Assembly: GCA_017543165.1 (NCBI GenBank)
Contig: JAFYGL010000449.1
Location: 1-6,300, forward strand
DNA from: Victivallales bacterium
GTDB taxonomy: Bacteria > Verrucomicrobiota > Lentisphaeria > Oligosphaerales > Oligosphaeraceae
Length of the DNA: 6,300 nt
Reading direction: 5' to 3'
Of this stretch, positions 1 to 6,140 are shown piece after piece (the first letter of the stretch is position 1; each line of letters opens with the position of its first letter). The notes beneath the pieces were generated by a model. The model saw only the letters and a program-made list of their open reading frames with translations. It was not told the DNA's origin and made no database searches. The translations under genes and the position numbers were made by a program.

Positions 1-785
1 CAAAGCCCCAGACCACAAGAAAGCATCTGCTGGGTATTTTCACGGACAAGGATGCACAGATACTCTTTTTGGACGCGCCTGGCATCCATCAAGGCAAAAT
101 CGCAATTGACGAGGCAATGGACCGCTCCATAGAACGAGTTTTGACGGATGCGGACATTGTCCTCTGCCTGGCGGATCCCACACGCAAGCCAGGCGCAGAA
201 GATCAATTGGCAGTGGACCGCGCCAAAAAGTCAGCCAAGAAAGTCATCATTGCAATCAACAAGATGGACATTGCAACAAAGGAGCAGGTTTCCGAATGCA
301 AGGACTTCTACCATGCCGCCCTGCCAGAAGCGCCCATTCTGGAGATTGCCGCCATCGACCATGAAAAATCGATGCCGCTGCTGGCCCTGCTGAAGGAAAA
401 CCTGCCACAGGGGCCATTCCTCTATGACGAGGACGAGATAACTGATGTCTATGAAAGGGACATCGCGGCGGAATTCATACGGGAGGTACTGCTGGAGAAG
501 TTGAACCAGGAAGTGCCCCATTGCGTGGCGGTGTCCATTGACAAATGGGTGGAGAAGCCCAGCAAAATCTCCATTGGCGCAGTGCTGTATGTGGAGCGCG
601 AAGGGCATCGCGGCATAATCATAGGGCACGGCGGGCAGCGCATAAAGGAGATTCGCGTCGCCGCCGCCAAGCGCATCGCGGACTTTGTCCAGACACATGT
701 GGACCTGAGCATATTCATAAAGGTAAAGGAAGACTGGCGCGAGAACAAACGCTTCCTTGCTGAATGCGGGCTGGAAACCAAATAA
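1..785 (+). CDS. era: GTPase Era, 5'-truncated by the window edge
   Basis: Era is a GTPase that binds the 3' end of 16S rRNA and helps 30S subunit assembly. The reading frame is open from base 3 and enters the window at KPQTTR, the switch I/G2 motif. The only G motif missing is the upstream P-loop, roughly 39 residues by comparison with E. coli Era. About 260 residues are present, giving a normal total near 299. Visible in order: G3 as DAPG (nt 72-83; DTPG is usual), G4 as NKMD (nt 258-269), then a C-terminal KH domain with GHGG followed by QRIKEI (GHGG at nt 624-635) and a typical ending rich in basic residues. The G5 position reads IAAID rather than the usual SAE/SAK. TTG at nt 69 is internal to the G3 region and is not the start. 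Identification is secure; the start lies outside the window. Confidence 0.96.
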   Translation, partial: KPQTTRKHLLGIFTDKDAQILFLDAPGIHQGKIAIDEAMDRSIERVLTDADIVLCLADPTRKPGAEDQLAVDRAKKSAKKVIIAINKMDIATKEQVSECKDFYHAALPEAPILEIAAIDHEKSMPLLALLKENLPQGPFLYDEDEITDVYERDIAAEFIREVLLEKLNQEVPHCVAVSIDKWVEKPSKISIGAVLYVEREGHRGIIIGHGGQRIKEIRVAAAKRIADFVQTHVDLSIFIKVKEDWRENKRFLAECGLETK

Positions 786-787
786 CC

Positions 788-934
788 GTGACTATCCAGT
801 CCCTCCCTGTTAGGCATGGATATTTTTAATCCACAGATTTCCACAGATTTCCACTGATTTCATCTGTGATAATCTGTGGAAATCTGTGGATCAATATTAA
901 ATCATGCCCTTCAAGGTGAGTGCTGGATAGTTAC
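788..934. repeat. 147-bp nested palindrome, MITE- or BIME-like
   Basis: Almost the whole era-lipoprotein gap folds back on itself. Outer arms GTGACTATCCAG (788-799) and CTGGATAGTTAC (923-934) pair over 12 positions with one G-U. Further in, GGCATG (813-818) pairs with CATGCC (903-908). An AT-rich imperfect stretch follows, then a perfect 21-bp inverted repeat (829-849 with 871-891). Terminal inverted repeats around a non-coding palindromic core fit a non-autonomous mobile element or an intergenic repeat family. No transposase and no clear target-site duplication are seen. No T-tract follows the stem, so a canonical terminator is unlikely. The pairing is directly visible; mobility is inference. 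Confidence 0.7.
829..891. repeat. Perfect 21-bp inverted repeat built from 10-bp units
   Basis: This is the core of the larger palindrome. The left half is three tandem 10-mers of CCACAGATTT (831-840, 841-850 and 851-860, the last with one change). The right half is three 10-mers of the AATCTGTGGA type (861-870 degenerate, 871-880, 881-890). The arms 829-849 and 871-891 are perfectly complementary. The 21-nt loop can pair further, 852-858 with 862-868 with one mismatch. As RNA or extruded DNA it would be a very stable hairpin. The units repeat at about one helical turn, so a protein bound to each would lie on one face of the DNA. Confidence 0.85.
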
Positions 935-942
935 AAATAAAC

Positions 943-948
943 AAGGGG
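943..948 (+). promoter_or_regulatory. Shine-Dalgarno site of the lipoprotein gene
   Basis: AAGGGG lies 9 nt before the ATG at 958, and a lipoprotein signal peptide starts exactly at that ATG. This supports the start chosen. The site sits just 8 nt outside the end of the upstream palindrome, so a hairpin in the leader would leave it exposed. Confidence 0.7.
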
Positions 949-957
949 AAACACATC

Positions 958-2382
958 ATGAAAAAGACATTTGCTTATTTTGCACTGCTCATTTGCGGAA
1001 TCGCATTGCTCCAGGGATGCGCCTCAATGTCATCAACAAAAGCAGACACCTGCGCCCCCGCCTGGAAAGACTGGGACAACTGGAAGAACAACCCGCCTGA
1101 ACTAATCGAACGCTCGGAGAAAGTCTCGCCAGAGAAATGGGCCATGCGCTTCATAAAGCAACGCGAGGCATTGGAGAAATTCGCACCATGGATTCTGGAC
1201 GAATACAAGCAGATTGACCAGGCAATGGGATGGCCAGAAGGCTTTGCAGAAAAGAAATTCTGCTATGGCGTGAAGAACACGGTTCCACCGCCAGAACATG
1301 AATGCACCAGCTGGGCCGCAATGCCTGACATAACTGACAACAAGTGCGTCATGATACACAAGAACAGGGATTCCTCCATCAGCAGGCTGGCCGTCTATCG
1401 CCATCAGGTGCCTGGCAAGAACGCCTTCATCGGATGCGGCGCATACGGCTCCCTCTTCCCAGCCTCAGGCGTCAATGAAAAGGGCCTTGCAATATTGATG
1501 AACGCAGGCGACACCACAGACGATGTGCACCAATATGGTCTGAGCACGCCGCAGATGCTGCGCATCGCCCTGGAATGCTGCGACAATGCAAAGGACGCAG
1601 TCGCCCTTCTGAAGAAGATGGCATTGGCAGGCGCATACAGCCGCCCTGACTGCGGCAGCATCTGGTATGTGGCCGATTCCAAGACGGCTTACGTAATGGA
1701 AATGGCACTGCACCGTGTCGAATACGAGGAAATCAAGAGCGGCTTCTCCATCAGGGCAAACGAATGGCATTTCCCGCCCATGAGGGCAATCTCCAAGGAT
1801 GGACCTGGCCTGATGGCATACAGCCTCAAACGGGAAATTGCCGTGCAGAAACTGCTGATGCTGGATGCATACAAGAAGAACGGTGTCCTGGCTGAAAAGG
1901 ACATTGCCATCGCCAGCCGTTTCCGCCCCGACACGGAGGACGCCAGGAAGCACTTCACCGAAAAGGAACTCCCGCATGTGATACGCATCTGCGGGGACAG
2001 GACAATCTCCGGCACCACTTTCGTGCTGGACAAGGAATACCCTGATGTGCTTACCACCGCCTGGATCGCCTGCGGGCACATCTGGCACTCGGTCTATATC
2101 CCATATCCAATCACACTGACGGACTTCCCAAAGCCAATCGCAAACGGCACATACGCGGACGCAGTCTTCCACCGTTTCTGGAAGTACAAGTACAAGACCT
2201 CCCTGGAGGACGCATTCAAAATCGAAGATGAAATGCGCCAGGCACACAACGCCGCAGTAGAAAAGGCCAGGGAACTGCTCCGCCAGAACCGCAAGGCCGA
2301 GGCAGTCAAACTGCTGAACGACACATTCGCACAAAACTGGGAAAAGGCCGCAGCATTCCATAAAAACAGAGACACCAAATAA
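958..2382 (+). CDS. Lipoprotein with Ntn-hydrolase domain (C45/C69/linear amide hydrolase-like)
   Basis: A predicted envelope lipoprotein of 474 residues, likely hydrolysing a linear amide or peptide bond; the substrate is unknown. Residues 1-20 are a signal peptide (MKKT, then a hydrophobic stretch) with lipobox LQG-C21; A22 at +2 would allow outer-membrane sorting in a diderm. Residues 22-110 are a helical, charged linker. The hydrolase domain then begins with a probable nucleophile C116 (ECTSWAA) and K135-NRD138, as in Ntn hydrolases that use an N-terminal Cys with Arg/Asp. GVNEKGLA (171-178), MNAG (181-184), a YVADSKTAYVMEMA strand (237-250) and RANEW (266-270, candidate oxyanion Asn) match the C45/C69/penicillin-V-acylase type. 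Residues about 412-474 form a charged helical tail. The fold is well supported; the choice between C45 acyltransferase, C69 dipeptidase and bile-salt-hydrolase-like families is open. No neighbour indicates the substrate. Confidence 0.7.
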   Translation: MKKTFAYFALLICGIALLQGCASMSSTKADTCAPAWKDWDNWKNNPPELIERSEKVSPEKWAMRFIKQREALEKFAPWILDEYKQIDQAMGWPEGFAEKKFCYGVKNTVPPPEHECTSWAAMPDITDNKCVMIHKNRDSSISRLAVYRHQVPGKNAFIGCGAYGSLFPASGVNEKGLAILMNAGDTTDDVHQYGLSTPQMLRIALECCDNAKDAVALLKKMALAGAYSRPDCGSIWYVADSKTAYVMEMALHRVEYEEIKSGFSIRANEWHFPPMRAISKDGPGLMAYSLKREIAVQKLLMLDAYKKNGVLAEKDIAIASRFRPDTEDARKHFTEKELPHVIRICGDRTISGTTFVLDKEYPDVLTTAWIACGHIWHSVYIPYPITLTDFPKPIANGTYADAVFHRFWKYKYKTSLEDAFKIEDEMRQAHNAAVEKARELLRQNRKAEAVKLLNDTFAQNWEKAAAFHKNRDTK

Positions 2383-2418
2383 AACGCAGAGGCGCAGTTT
2401 TTTTGATTGTTGAGCGTA

Positions 2419-2479
2419 ATCGGAGCCGCTGGCTTCAGCAAAATCGGAGACTATCGGAGCCGCTGGCTTTAGCCAGCGG
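2419..2479. repeat. REP-like element: 21-bp direct repeat plus 9-bp hairpin
   Basis: Two copies of a 21-bp unit beginning ATCGGAGCCGCTGGCTT (2419-2439 and 2453-2473) match at 20 of 21 positions with a 34-bp period. A third partial copy, ATCGGAG, lies at 2443-2449. The second copy runs into a perfect hairpin, CCGCTGGCT (2460-2468), TT, AGCCAGCGG (2471-2479). The first copy has C for T, which breaks the 9-bp stem but leaves a short GCTG/CAGC one. No T-tract follows, so this looks like a dispersed REP-type palindrome between genes rather than a terminator. Confidence 0.75.
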
Positions 2480-2551
2480 AAAAGGCTTGCCCCTCCAATA
2501 GTTTTGCAATTACCTCCGTTTGCAAGCATCCTAATAGAAATGGAAACGATA

Positions 2552-4252
2552 ATGAACAAGTCCCGCTACATTGATTTGATGGAGAAAGTGCTTTCCGCAT
2601 ATACAAATGAGCACATTGACCGTTACTACAATGACGTCAAAACAGGCGGCTTGAAGGAGCATGGCTTTCCACGCTTGACTGCGGACATCGGCATCCTGAT
2701 CGCCCATGGCAAACGGACCGACTTGAAAGAGCGTCTGCAAAAGATGATGGACCTTTGCTGCGATGAAATGCCAAGTCACAAAAAGTGCGCCAATGACTTC
2801 AGCGTCAAGGAGATCATTTTTGCCCTGATTGAAATGGAAAAGCACAAGACTTTCCCACAGGCAAAGATAGACGAGTGGAAGGAAAAACTCAAGGCCATCA
2901 CGGTGGAGAAATGCTATGACATCTATGCCGAGAAGGAGGACAGCAAGGTGTTCAACTGGGCGGCTTTCACCATGCTCAGCGAATGGATGCGCTATCACAT
3001 CGGCATTGCGCCCAAGGACGAACGCTTCATTGACATTCAGGCTGCCTCCCAGTGGCAATGGGTAGAGGAGAATGGAATGTACCGCGACCCCAACGAGCCG
3101 ATGGTCTATGACCTGGTCACCAGAGGGCTGTTCGCCCTGTTGCTTCATTTCGGCTACAGAGGCAAGTATTTCGAGCAATGGGACAATGCGTTGAAGAAAG
3201 CAGGCCTGCTCACATTGAGAATGCTTTCCGTCTCTGGCGAAATACCATACGGCGGACGCAGCAACCAATTTCCGCACAACGAGGCCCACCTTGCAATCAT
3301 CCTGGAATACGAGGCGGTCCGCTATGCAAAGATGGGCGACATGAAGACTGCGGGGCAATTCAAGGCGGCGGTGCTGCGGGCACTATCGAACATCGAAGGC
3401 TGGCTGGCCCAGAAGCCCATCACTCATGTCAAGAACAGGTTTCCACGTGAAACAAAATACGGCTGCGAGAATTATGCCTACTTTGACAAATACATGATCA
3501 CAGCCGCTTCTTTCCTTTATGTCGCCTACTTGCTGTGCGATGACAGCATCCCTGCAGCCGAAATTGACGACAAGACTGGAGATAGCTGGCAGAGTTCAGA
3601 CTATTTCCACAAGTTGTTCCTTCGCGCTGGCAATTATTTTGCAGAATACGACTACAGGGCAGATTACCATTATGACGCCTCTGGCCTCGGGCGTCTGCAT
3701 CGCAAAGGAGCACCAAGCGCAATATGCCTCTCAACACCTGGAACAGGCACACCACAATACACAGTCAATGCCGAGGATGCCATTCCCTTTGCCATAGTTC
3801 CTGAAATATCGGATAATGACGAATGGCTTTCTGGCGCAGCCCCCACAGCCGTGCATAAAATAGAACGGCACAGCGCGGAAGACAACAGCGCACAGGCGGA
3901 AGTCACATGCCGCTGGCCCAATGGCCGCGAGGTGAAAAGCCATTATTCACTGACCGAAAATGGTCTTCAAATCACACTGGCAGGTCAGGGCAGACTTGGT
4001 CTTATGCTTCCCGCGTTTCTGTTCGACGGCAAGGAAAAGAGCATTGTTGAATGTTCAGGCAAAGCCCTCACAATCCATTACCATGGATGGGTTTGCCAAT
4101 ATCAGCTGGAGCAGGGAGAGACGATTCTGGACACAGGCAGGCACGGCTACAACCGCAACGGTCATTATGGAATCTTCCGTGCCGACGGAAAGGATGCTCT
4201 GACAGTCAGAATCGCCATATTCCCAGCCAACACCGATGGCCAGTTGCCGTAG
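2552..4252 (+). CDS. Heparinase/polysaccharide-lyase-like toroid plus beta-sandwich protein
   Basis: A 566-residue protein that I cannot place in a named family with confidence. Residues 1-330 are alpha-helical with repeated helix pairs, as in alpha/alpha-toroid lyases and hydrolases: FNWAAFTMLSEW (134-145), YGGRSNQFPHNEAH (233-246) and GCENYAYFDKYM (304-315). These are rich in Asn, His, Tyr and Arg, suitable for a sugar-binding cleft. After GLGRLHRKG (378-386) the chain becomes beta-rich to the end, as in the sandwich domain of PL-type lyases. There is no signal peptide, so it would act in the cytoplasm, for example on imported oligosaccharides. The start ATG at 2552 follows a weak GGAAAC; an in-frame ATG at 2540 would add 4 residues. 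The TTG at 2504 gives a leader with no support. An AraC-type remnant follows directly, a regulator class often paired with sugar-use genes. Fold assignment is inference. Confidence 0.5.
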   Translation: MNKSRYIDLMEKVLSAYTNEHIDRYYNDVKTGGLKEHGFPRLTADIGILIAHGKRTDLKERLQKMMDLCCDEMPSHKKCANDFSVKEIIFALIEMEKHKTFPQAKIDEWKEKLKAITVEKCYDIYAEKEDSKVFNWAAFTMLSEWMRYHIGIAPKDERFIDIQAASQWQWVEENGMYRDPNEPMVYDLVTRGLFALLLHFGYRGKYFEQWDNALKKAGLLTLRMLSVSGEIPYGGRSNQFPHNEAHLAIILEYEAVRYAKMGDMKTAGQFKAAVLRALSNIEGWLAQKPITHVKNRFPRETKYGCENYAYFDKYMITAASFLYVAYLLCDDSIPAAEIDDKTGDSWQSSDYFHKLFLRAGNYFAEYDYRADYHYDASGLGRLHRKGAPSAICLSTPGTGTPQYTVNAEDAIPFAIVPEISDNDEWLSGAAPTAVHKIERHSAEDNSAQAEVTCRWPNGREVKSHYSLTENGLQITLAGQGRLGLMLPAFLFDGKEKSIVECSGKALTIHYHGWVCQYQLEQGETILDTGRHGYNRNGHYGIFRADGKDALTVRIAIFPANTDGQLP

Positions 4253-4254
4253 TG

Positions 4255-4389
4255 GCGCTCAAGGCAAATGCTGGAGGATACGGTCTTGCCAATATAGGAA
4301 TTGTGGCTCAATGCGGTTTCAGCAATCCAAGTTGTTTCGGGCAACAGCTCAAAAAAACATTTAAGGGGACTCCAGGACAATTCCGCAAA
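4255..4389 (+). pseudogene. Remnant of an AraC-family regulator, second helix-turn-helix only
   Basis: The frame starting just after the preceding stop codon encodes a recognisable C-terminal piece of an AraC/XylS DNA-binding domain. IGIVAQCGFSN, then S-x-F, LKK, F and GTPGQFRK match the family's second HTH (usual pattern: IA..CGFSN.S.F...FKK..G.TP..YR). CGF is at 4312-4320 and TP at 4369-4374. There is no first HTH, no sensor domain, no plausible start codon and no ribosome site. Upstream, the frame is out of phase with the previous gene. Downstream it stays open without AraC likeness through the first tRNA to 4623, so the original stop is lost. It is best read as a decayed or recombined regulator whose DNA now forms part of the tRNA upstream region. 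A sequencing error fusing it to the previous gene is possible but would not supply the missing HTH. Confidence 0.68.
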
Positions 4390-4474
4390 GGCCCCCTCCA
4401 CCACCACCTGGCCATAAAACCGCTTCAATCTCCTGATTTTGCAAAACATGAACAACAAAATGTGACCAAGCAAT

Positions 4475-4502
4475 TTGCAAAAACAGAGCAAGGCGGTAAA
4501 TT
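4475..4502 (+). promoter_or_regulatory. Possible sigma-70-type promoter for the tRNA pair
   Basis: TTGCAA (4475-4480), a 16-bp spacer, then TAAATT (4497-4502). Each box matches the consensus at 4 of 6 positions. Transcription would start near 4509, about 20 nt before the first tRNA, a sensible length for a tRNA leader. It lies in the AT-rich end of the decayed AraC region. Boxes this weak occur by chance, so this is only a candidate. Confidence 0.35.
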
Positions 4503-4530
4503 AAGCCACGTTTTCAAAAGAAACAAGAGT

Positions 4531-4606
4531 GCGGGCGTAGCTCAGTTGGTAGAGCGCCACCTTGCCAAGGTGGCTGTCGACGGTTCGAGTCCGTTCGCCC
4601 GCTCCA
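4531..4606 (+). tRNA. tRNA-Gly (anticodon GCC), first copy
   Basis: A full cloverleaf of 76 nt with encoded CCA. Acceptor stem GCGGGCG (4531-4537) pairs with CGCCCGC (4596-4602), discriminator T4603. The D-arm GCTC/GAGC encloses AGTTGGTA. Anticodon stem CCACC/GGTGG has loop TTGCCAA, anticodon GCC at 4564-4566, reading GGC and GGU. The T-arm has the TTCGAGT loop. It lies 18 nt upstream of an identical copy and is probably cotranscribed with it. Confidence 0.97.
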
Positions 4607-4624
4607 GTTTTGACATCAAGTGAT

Positions 4625-4700
4625 GCGGGCGTAGCTCAGTTGGTAGAGCGCCACCTTGCCAAGGTGGCTGTCGACGGTTCGAGTCCGTTCGCCCGCTCCA
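4625..4700 (+). tRNA. tRNA-Gly (anticodon GCC), second identical copy
   Basis: Identical to the first copy over all 76 nt including the encoded CCA, with anticodon GCC at 4658-4660. The 18-nt spacer GTTTTGACATCAAGTGAT and the flanks share no extended similarity, so the duplicated unit is essentially the mature tRNA. An intrinsic terminator begins 12 nt after its 3' end and would close a two-tRNA transcript. Confidence 0.97.
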
Positions 4701-4711
4701 TTCCTTTCAAT

Positions 4712-4753
4712 GCAGGAGGTCTTTTAATTTGGCTTCCTGCTTTTTTTGTTTTT
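4712..4753 (+). terminator. Rho-independent terminator of the tRNA-Gly pair
   Basis: A stem of GCAGGAGGTC (4712-4721) with GGCTTCCTGC (4731-4740) forms 10 pairs, two of them G-U, around the loop TTTTAATTT. The T-tract TTTTTTTGTTTTT follows at 4741-4753. This is a textbook intrinsic terminator placed 12 nt after the second tRNA. Its T-tract ends only 4 nt before the next start codon, and its 5' arm contains AGGAGGT, a perfect Shine-Dalgarno-like sequence held in the stem. Confidence 0.85.
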
Positions 4754-4757
4754 ACGC

Positions 4758-6140
4758 ATGAAGGACAGATACGACGTCATAGTTGTTGGCAGCGGGCTGG
4801 GTGGAATGACGGCGGCCAGGCGCATGGCATGGGCGGGGCACAGAGTGCTTCTCGTGGAACAGCACAGCCAGATGGGCGGCCTTGCCACGTATTTCAGGCG
4901 CAAAGGACATATCTTCGACGTGGCCTTGCATGGCTTCCCCGTTGGAATGAAAAAGAGCCTGCGCCGCTATTGGGGAAAAGACTTTTCGGACAGGGTAAGC
5001 CAGGTCCGTTCCATACGCTTCTGCAATCCCCAGTACAAACTGGAAAGCACCTTCGACACAAAGGACTTCACAGCAAAACTGACGGAGCATTTCGGCATTG
5101 CAAAAGAGACCGTGGACGCATTCTTCGCCGCACTGGCCGCAATGAACTACTACGACCGCAACGAGGACACCACACAGCAGCTTTTCCAGCGCTTCTTCCC
5201 TGGCAGGACCGATATATGGCGCTTTCTGATGGAGCCCATCGCATACGCCAACGGCTCCACTTTGCACGAGCCCGCAATTTCATACGGCATTGTATTCGGC
5301 AACTTCATGAGCGAGGGTGTCTATACATTCACTGGCGGCACGGACCTTATGCTGTCCATGATGGAGAAGGAACTGCTCTCATCGGGCGTGGATGTGGAGA
5401 CATGCTGCCAGGCTGAAGGCATCTGCGTGGAGGAAGGCCGCATAAAATCCGTGCTGTTGAACGGCCATGAAATCGGGTGCAAGGCCGTGATTTTCAATGG
5501 CAGCCTGCCGCGGCTGGTGCATGAACTGGTGGGGGACGGGCATTTCCAGCAAGACTTTGTCTCAGGGCTTAACCAGGTCAGGCTCAGCACCTCAAGCTGC
5601 CAGGTGTACATCGGCATCAAGCCAGGCGAAAAACTGCCATTCATCGGCGATCTGCTCTTCACCTCCAGTTATCCTGAGTTCGACAGCGAGGCGCTTTGCT
5701 CCAGAAACATCACCAGCAGGACATATTCCGTGTACTATCCCGAAATACGCCCAGGCACAGACAGGTACAGCATCGTGGCCTCCATGAACGCAAAATACCA
5801 GGACTGGGCCTCGCTGACCAAGGAGCAATACAAGGCATCAAAGGCCGCGATGATAGAAGACACACTGGATGCGCTGACGGAATACGTGCCAAACATCCGC
5901 AGCATCTGCGACTACACTGAGGCGGCCACGCCAATGACTTTCGGCAGATACACGGGGCATAAGAATGGCGCCACCTTCGGCACTAAGTTCGAGGGGCTCA
6001 AATACAGCATGGAGATGGGCAGGCAGGTGAAGGGGCTCTTCCACACTGGCTCCGTGGGCATAATCATGTCAGGCTGGCTGGGCGCAGTCAACTACGGCGT
6101 GATTGTGGCAAACGAAGCGGACCGCTTCCTACATAGTTAG
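4758..6140 (+). CDS. FAD-dependent CrtI/CrtISO-like oxidoreductase (phytoene desaturase superfamily)
   Basis: A 460-residue flavoprotein of the phytoene desaturase, carotenoid isomerase and retinol saturase superfamily. The N-terminus is a Rossmann FAD-binding fold: YDVIVVGSGLGG has GxGxxG at G11, G13 and G16, with E34 (VLLVEQ) for the adenosine ribose, then the GG at 40-41 usual after it. The middle (about 100-330) matches the superfamily substrate region in layout, including NGSTLHEPAISYGIVFGNF (165-183). The C-terminal FAD motif is GLFHTGSVGIIMSGWLGAVNYG (split at G436; residues 426-447). Length is a little below typical CrtI (about 490-510). No carotenoid gene lies nearby, so the substrate may not be a carotenoid. 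The start ATG at 4758 places the Rossmann motif correctly; the in-frame TTG at 4746 lies in the terminator T-tract. No Shine-Dalgarno is present in the 17 nt before the start. Confidence 0.85.
   Translation: MKDRYDVIVVGSGLGGMTAARRMAWAGHRVLLVEQHSQMGGLATYFRRKGHIFDVALHGFPVGMKKSLRRYWGKDFSDRVSQVRSIRFCNPQYKLESTFDTKDFTAKLTEHFGIAKETVDAFFAALAAMNYYDRNEDTTQQLFQRFFPGRTDIWRFLMEPIAYANGSTLHEPAISYGIVFGNFMSEGVYTFTGGTDLMLSMMEKELLSSGVDVETCCQAEGICVEEGRIKSVLLNGHEIGCKAVIFNGSLPRLVHELVGDGHFQQDFVSGLNQVRLSTSSCQVYIGIKPGEKLPFIGDLLFTSSYPEFDSEALCSRNITSRTYSVYYPEIRPGTDRYSIVASMNAKYQDWASLTKEQYKASKAAMIEDTLDALTEYVPNIRSICDYTEAATPMTFGRYTGHKNGATFGTKFEGLKYSMEMGRQVKGLFHTGSVGIIMSGWLGAVNYGVIVANEADRFLHS

Noticed and set aside
827..835. 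DnaA-box-like TAATCCACA beside further CCACA copies
   Set aside because: The copies are parts of the 10-bp palindromic repeat and differ from TTATCCACA. There is no AT-rich unwinding region and no dnaA/dnaN context to suggest an origin.
831..890. CRISPR-like repeats
   Set aside because: The units are 10 bp and adjacent with no spacers, and there are no cas genes.
2383..2404. T-run (2398-2404) after the lipoprotein gene as an intrinsic terminator
   Set aside because: The preceding ACGCAGAGGCGCAG contains a direct rather than an inverted repeat, so no stem forms before the T-run.
1465..2559. Long open frame of 364 codons on the - strand
   Set aside because: It is antisense to the lipoprotein gene, has a low-complexity Cys/Val/Ala-rich translation with no domain, and no ribosome site. 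It is a codon-bias shadow.
2531..3358. 275-codon open frame on the - strand
   Set aside because: It lies opposite the lyase-like gene and shows no recognisable motif.
4351..4397. Possible - strand terminator, AGGGG (4364-4368) with CCCCT (4393-4397) beside an A-run
   Set aside because: The stem is only 5 bp with a 24-nt loop, the run is separated from it, and no - strand gene lies upstream.
4531..4700. tRNA-Gly as an integration site of a genomic island
   Set aside because: No integrase is present and there is no partial tRNA 3' copy. Both copies are complete, and a terminator and an unrelated enzyme gene follow.
4562..5416. 284-codon + strand frame running through the second tRNA
   Set aside because: It starts inside the first tRNA, crosses the terminator, and overlaps the clear FAD oxidoreductase in another frame.
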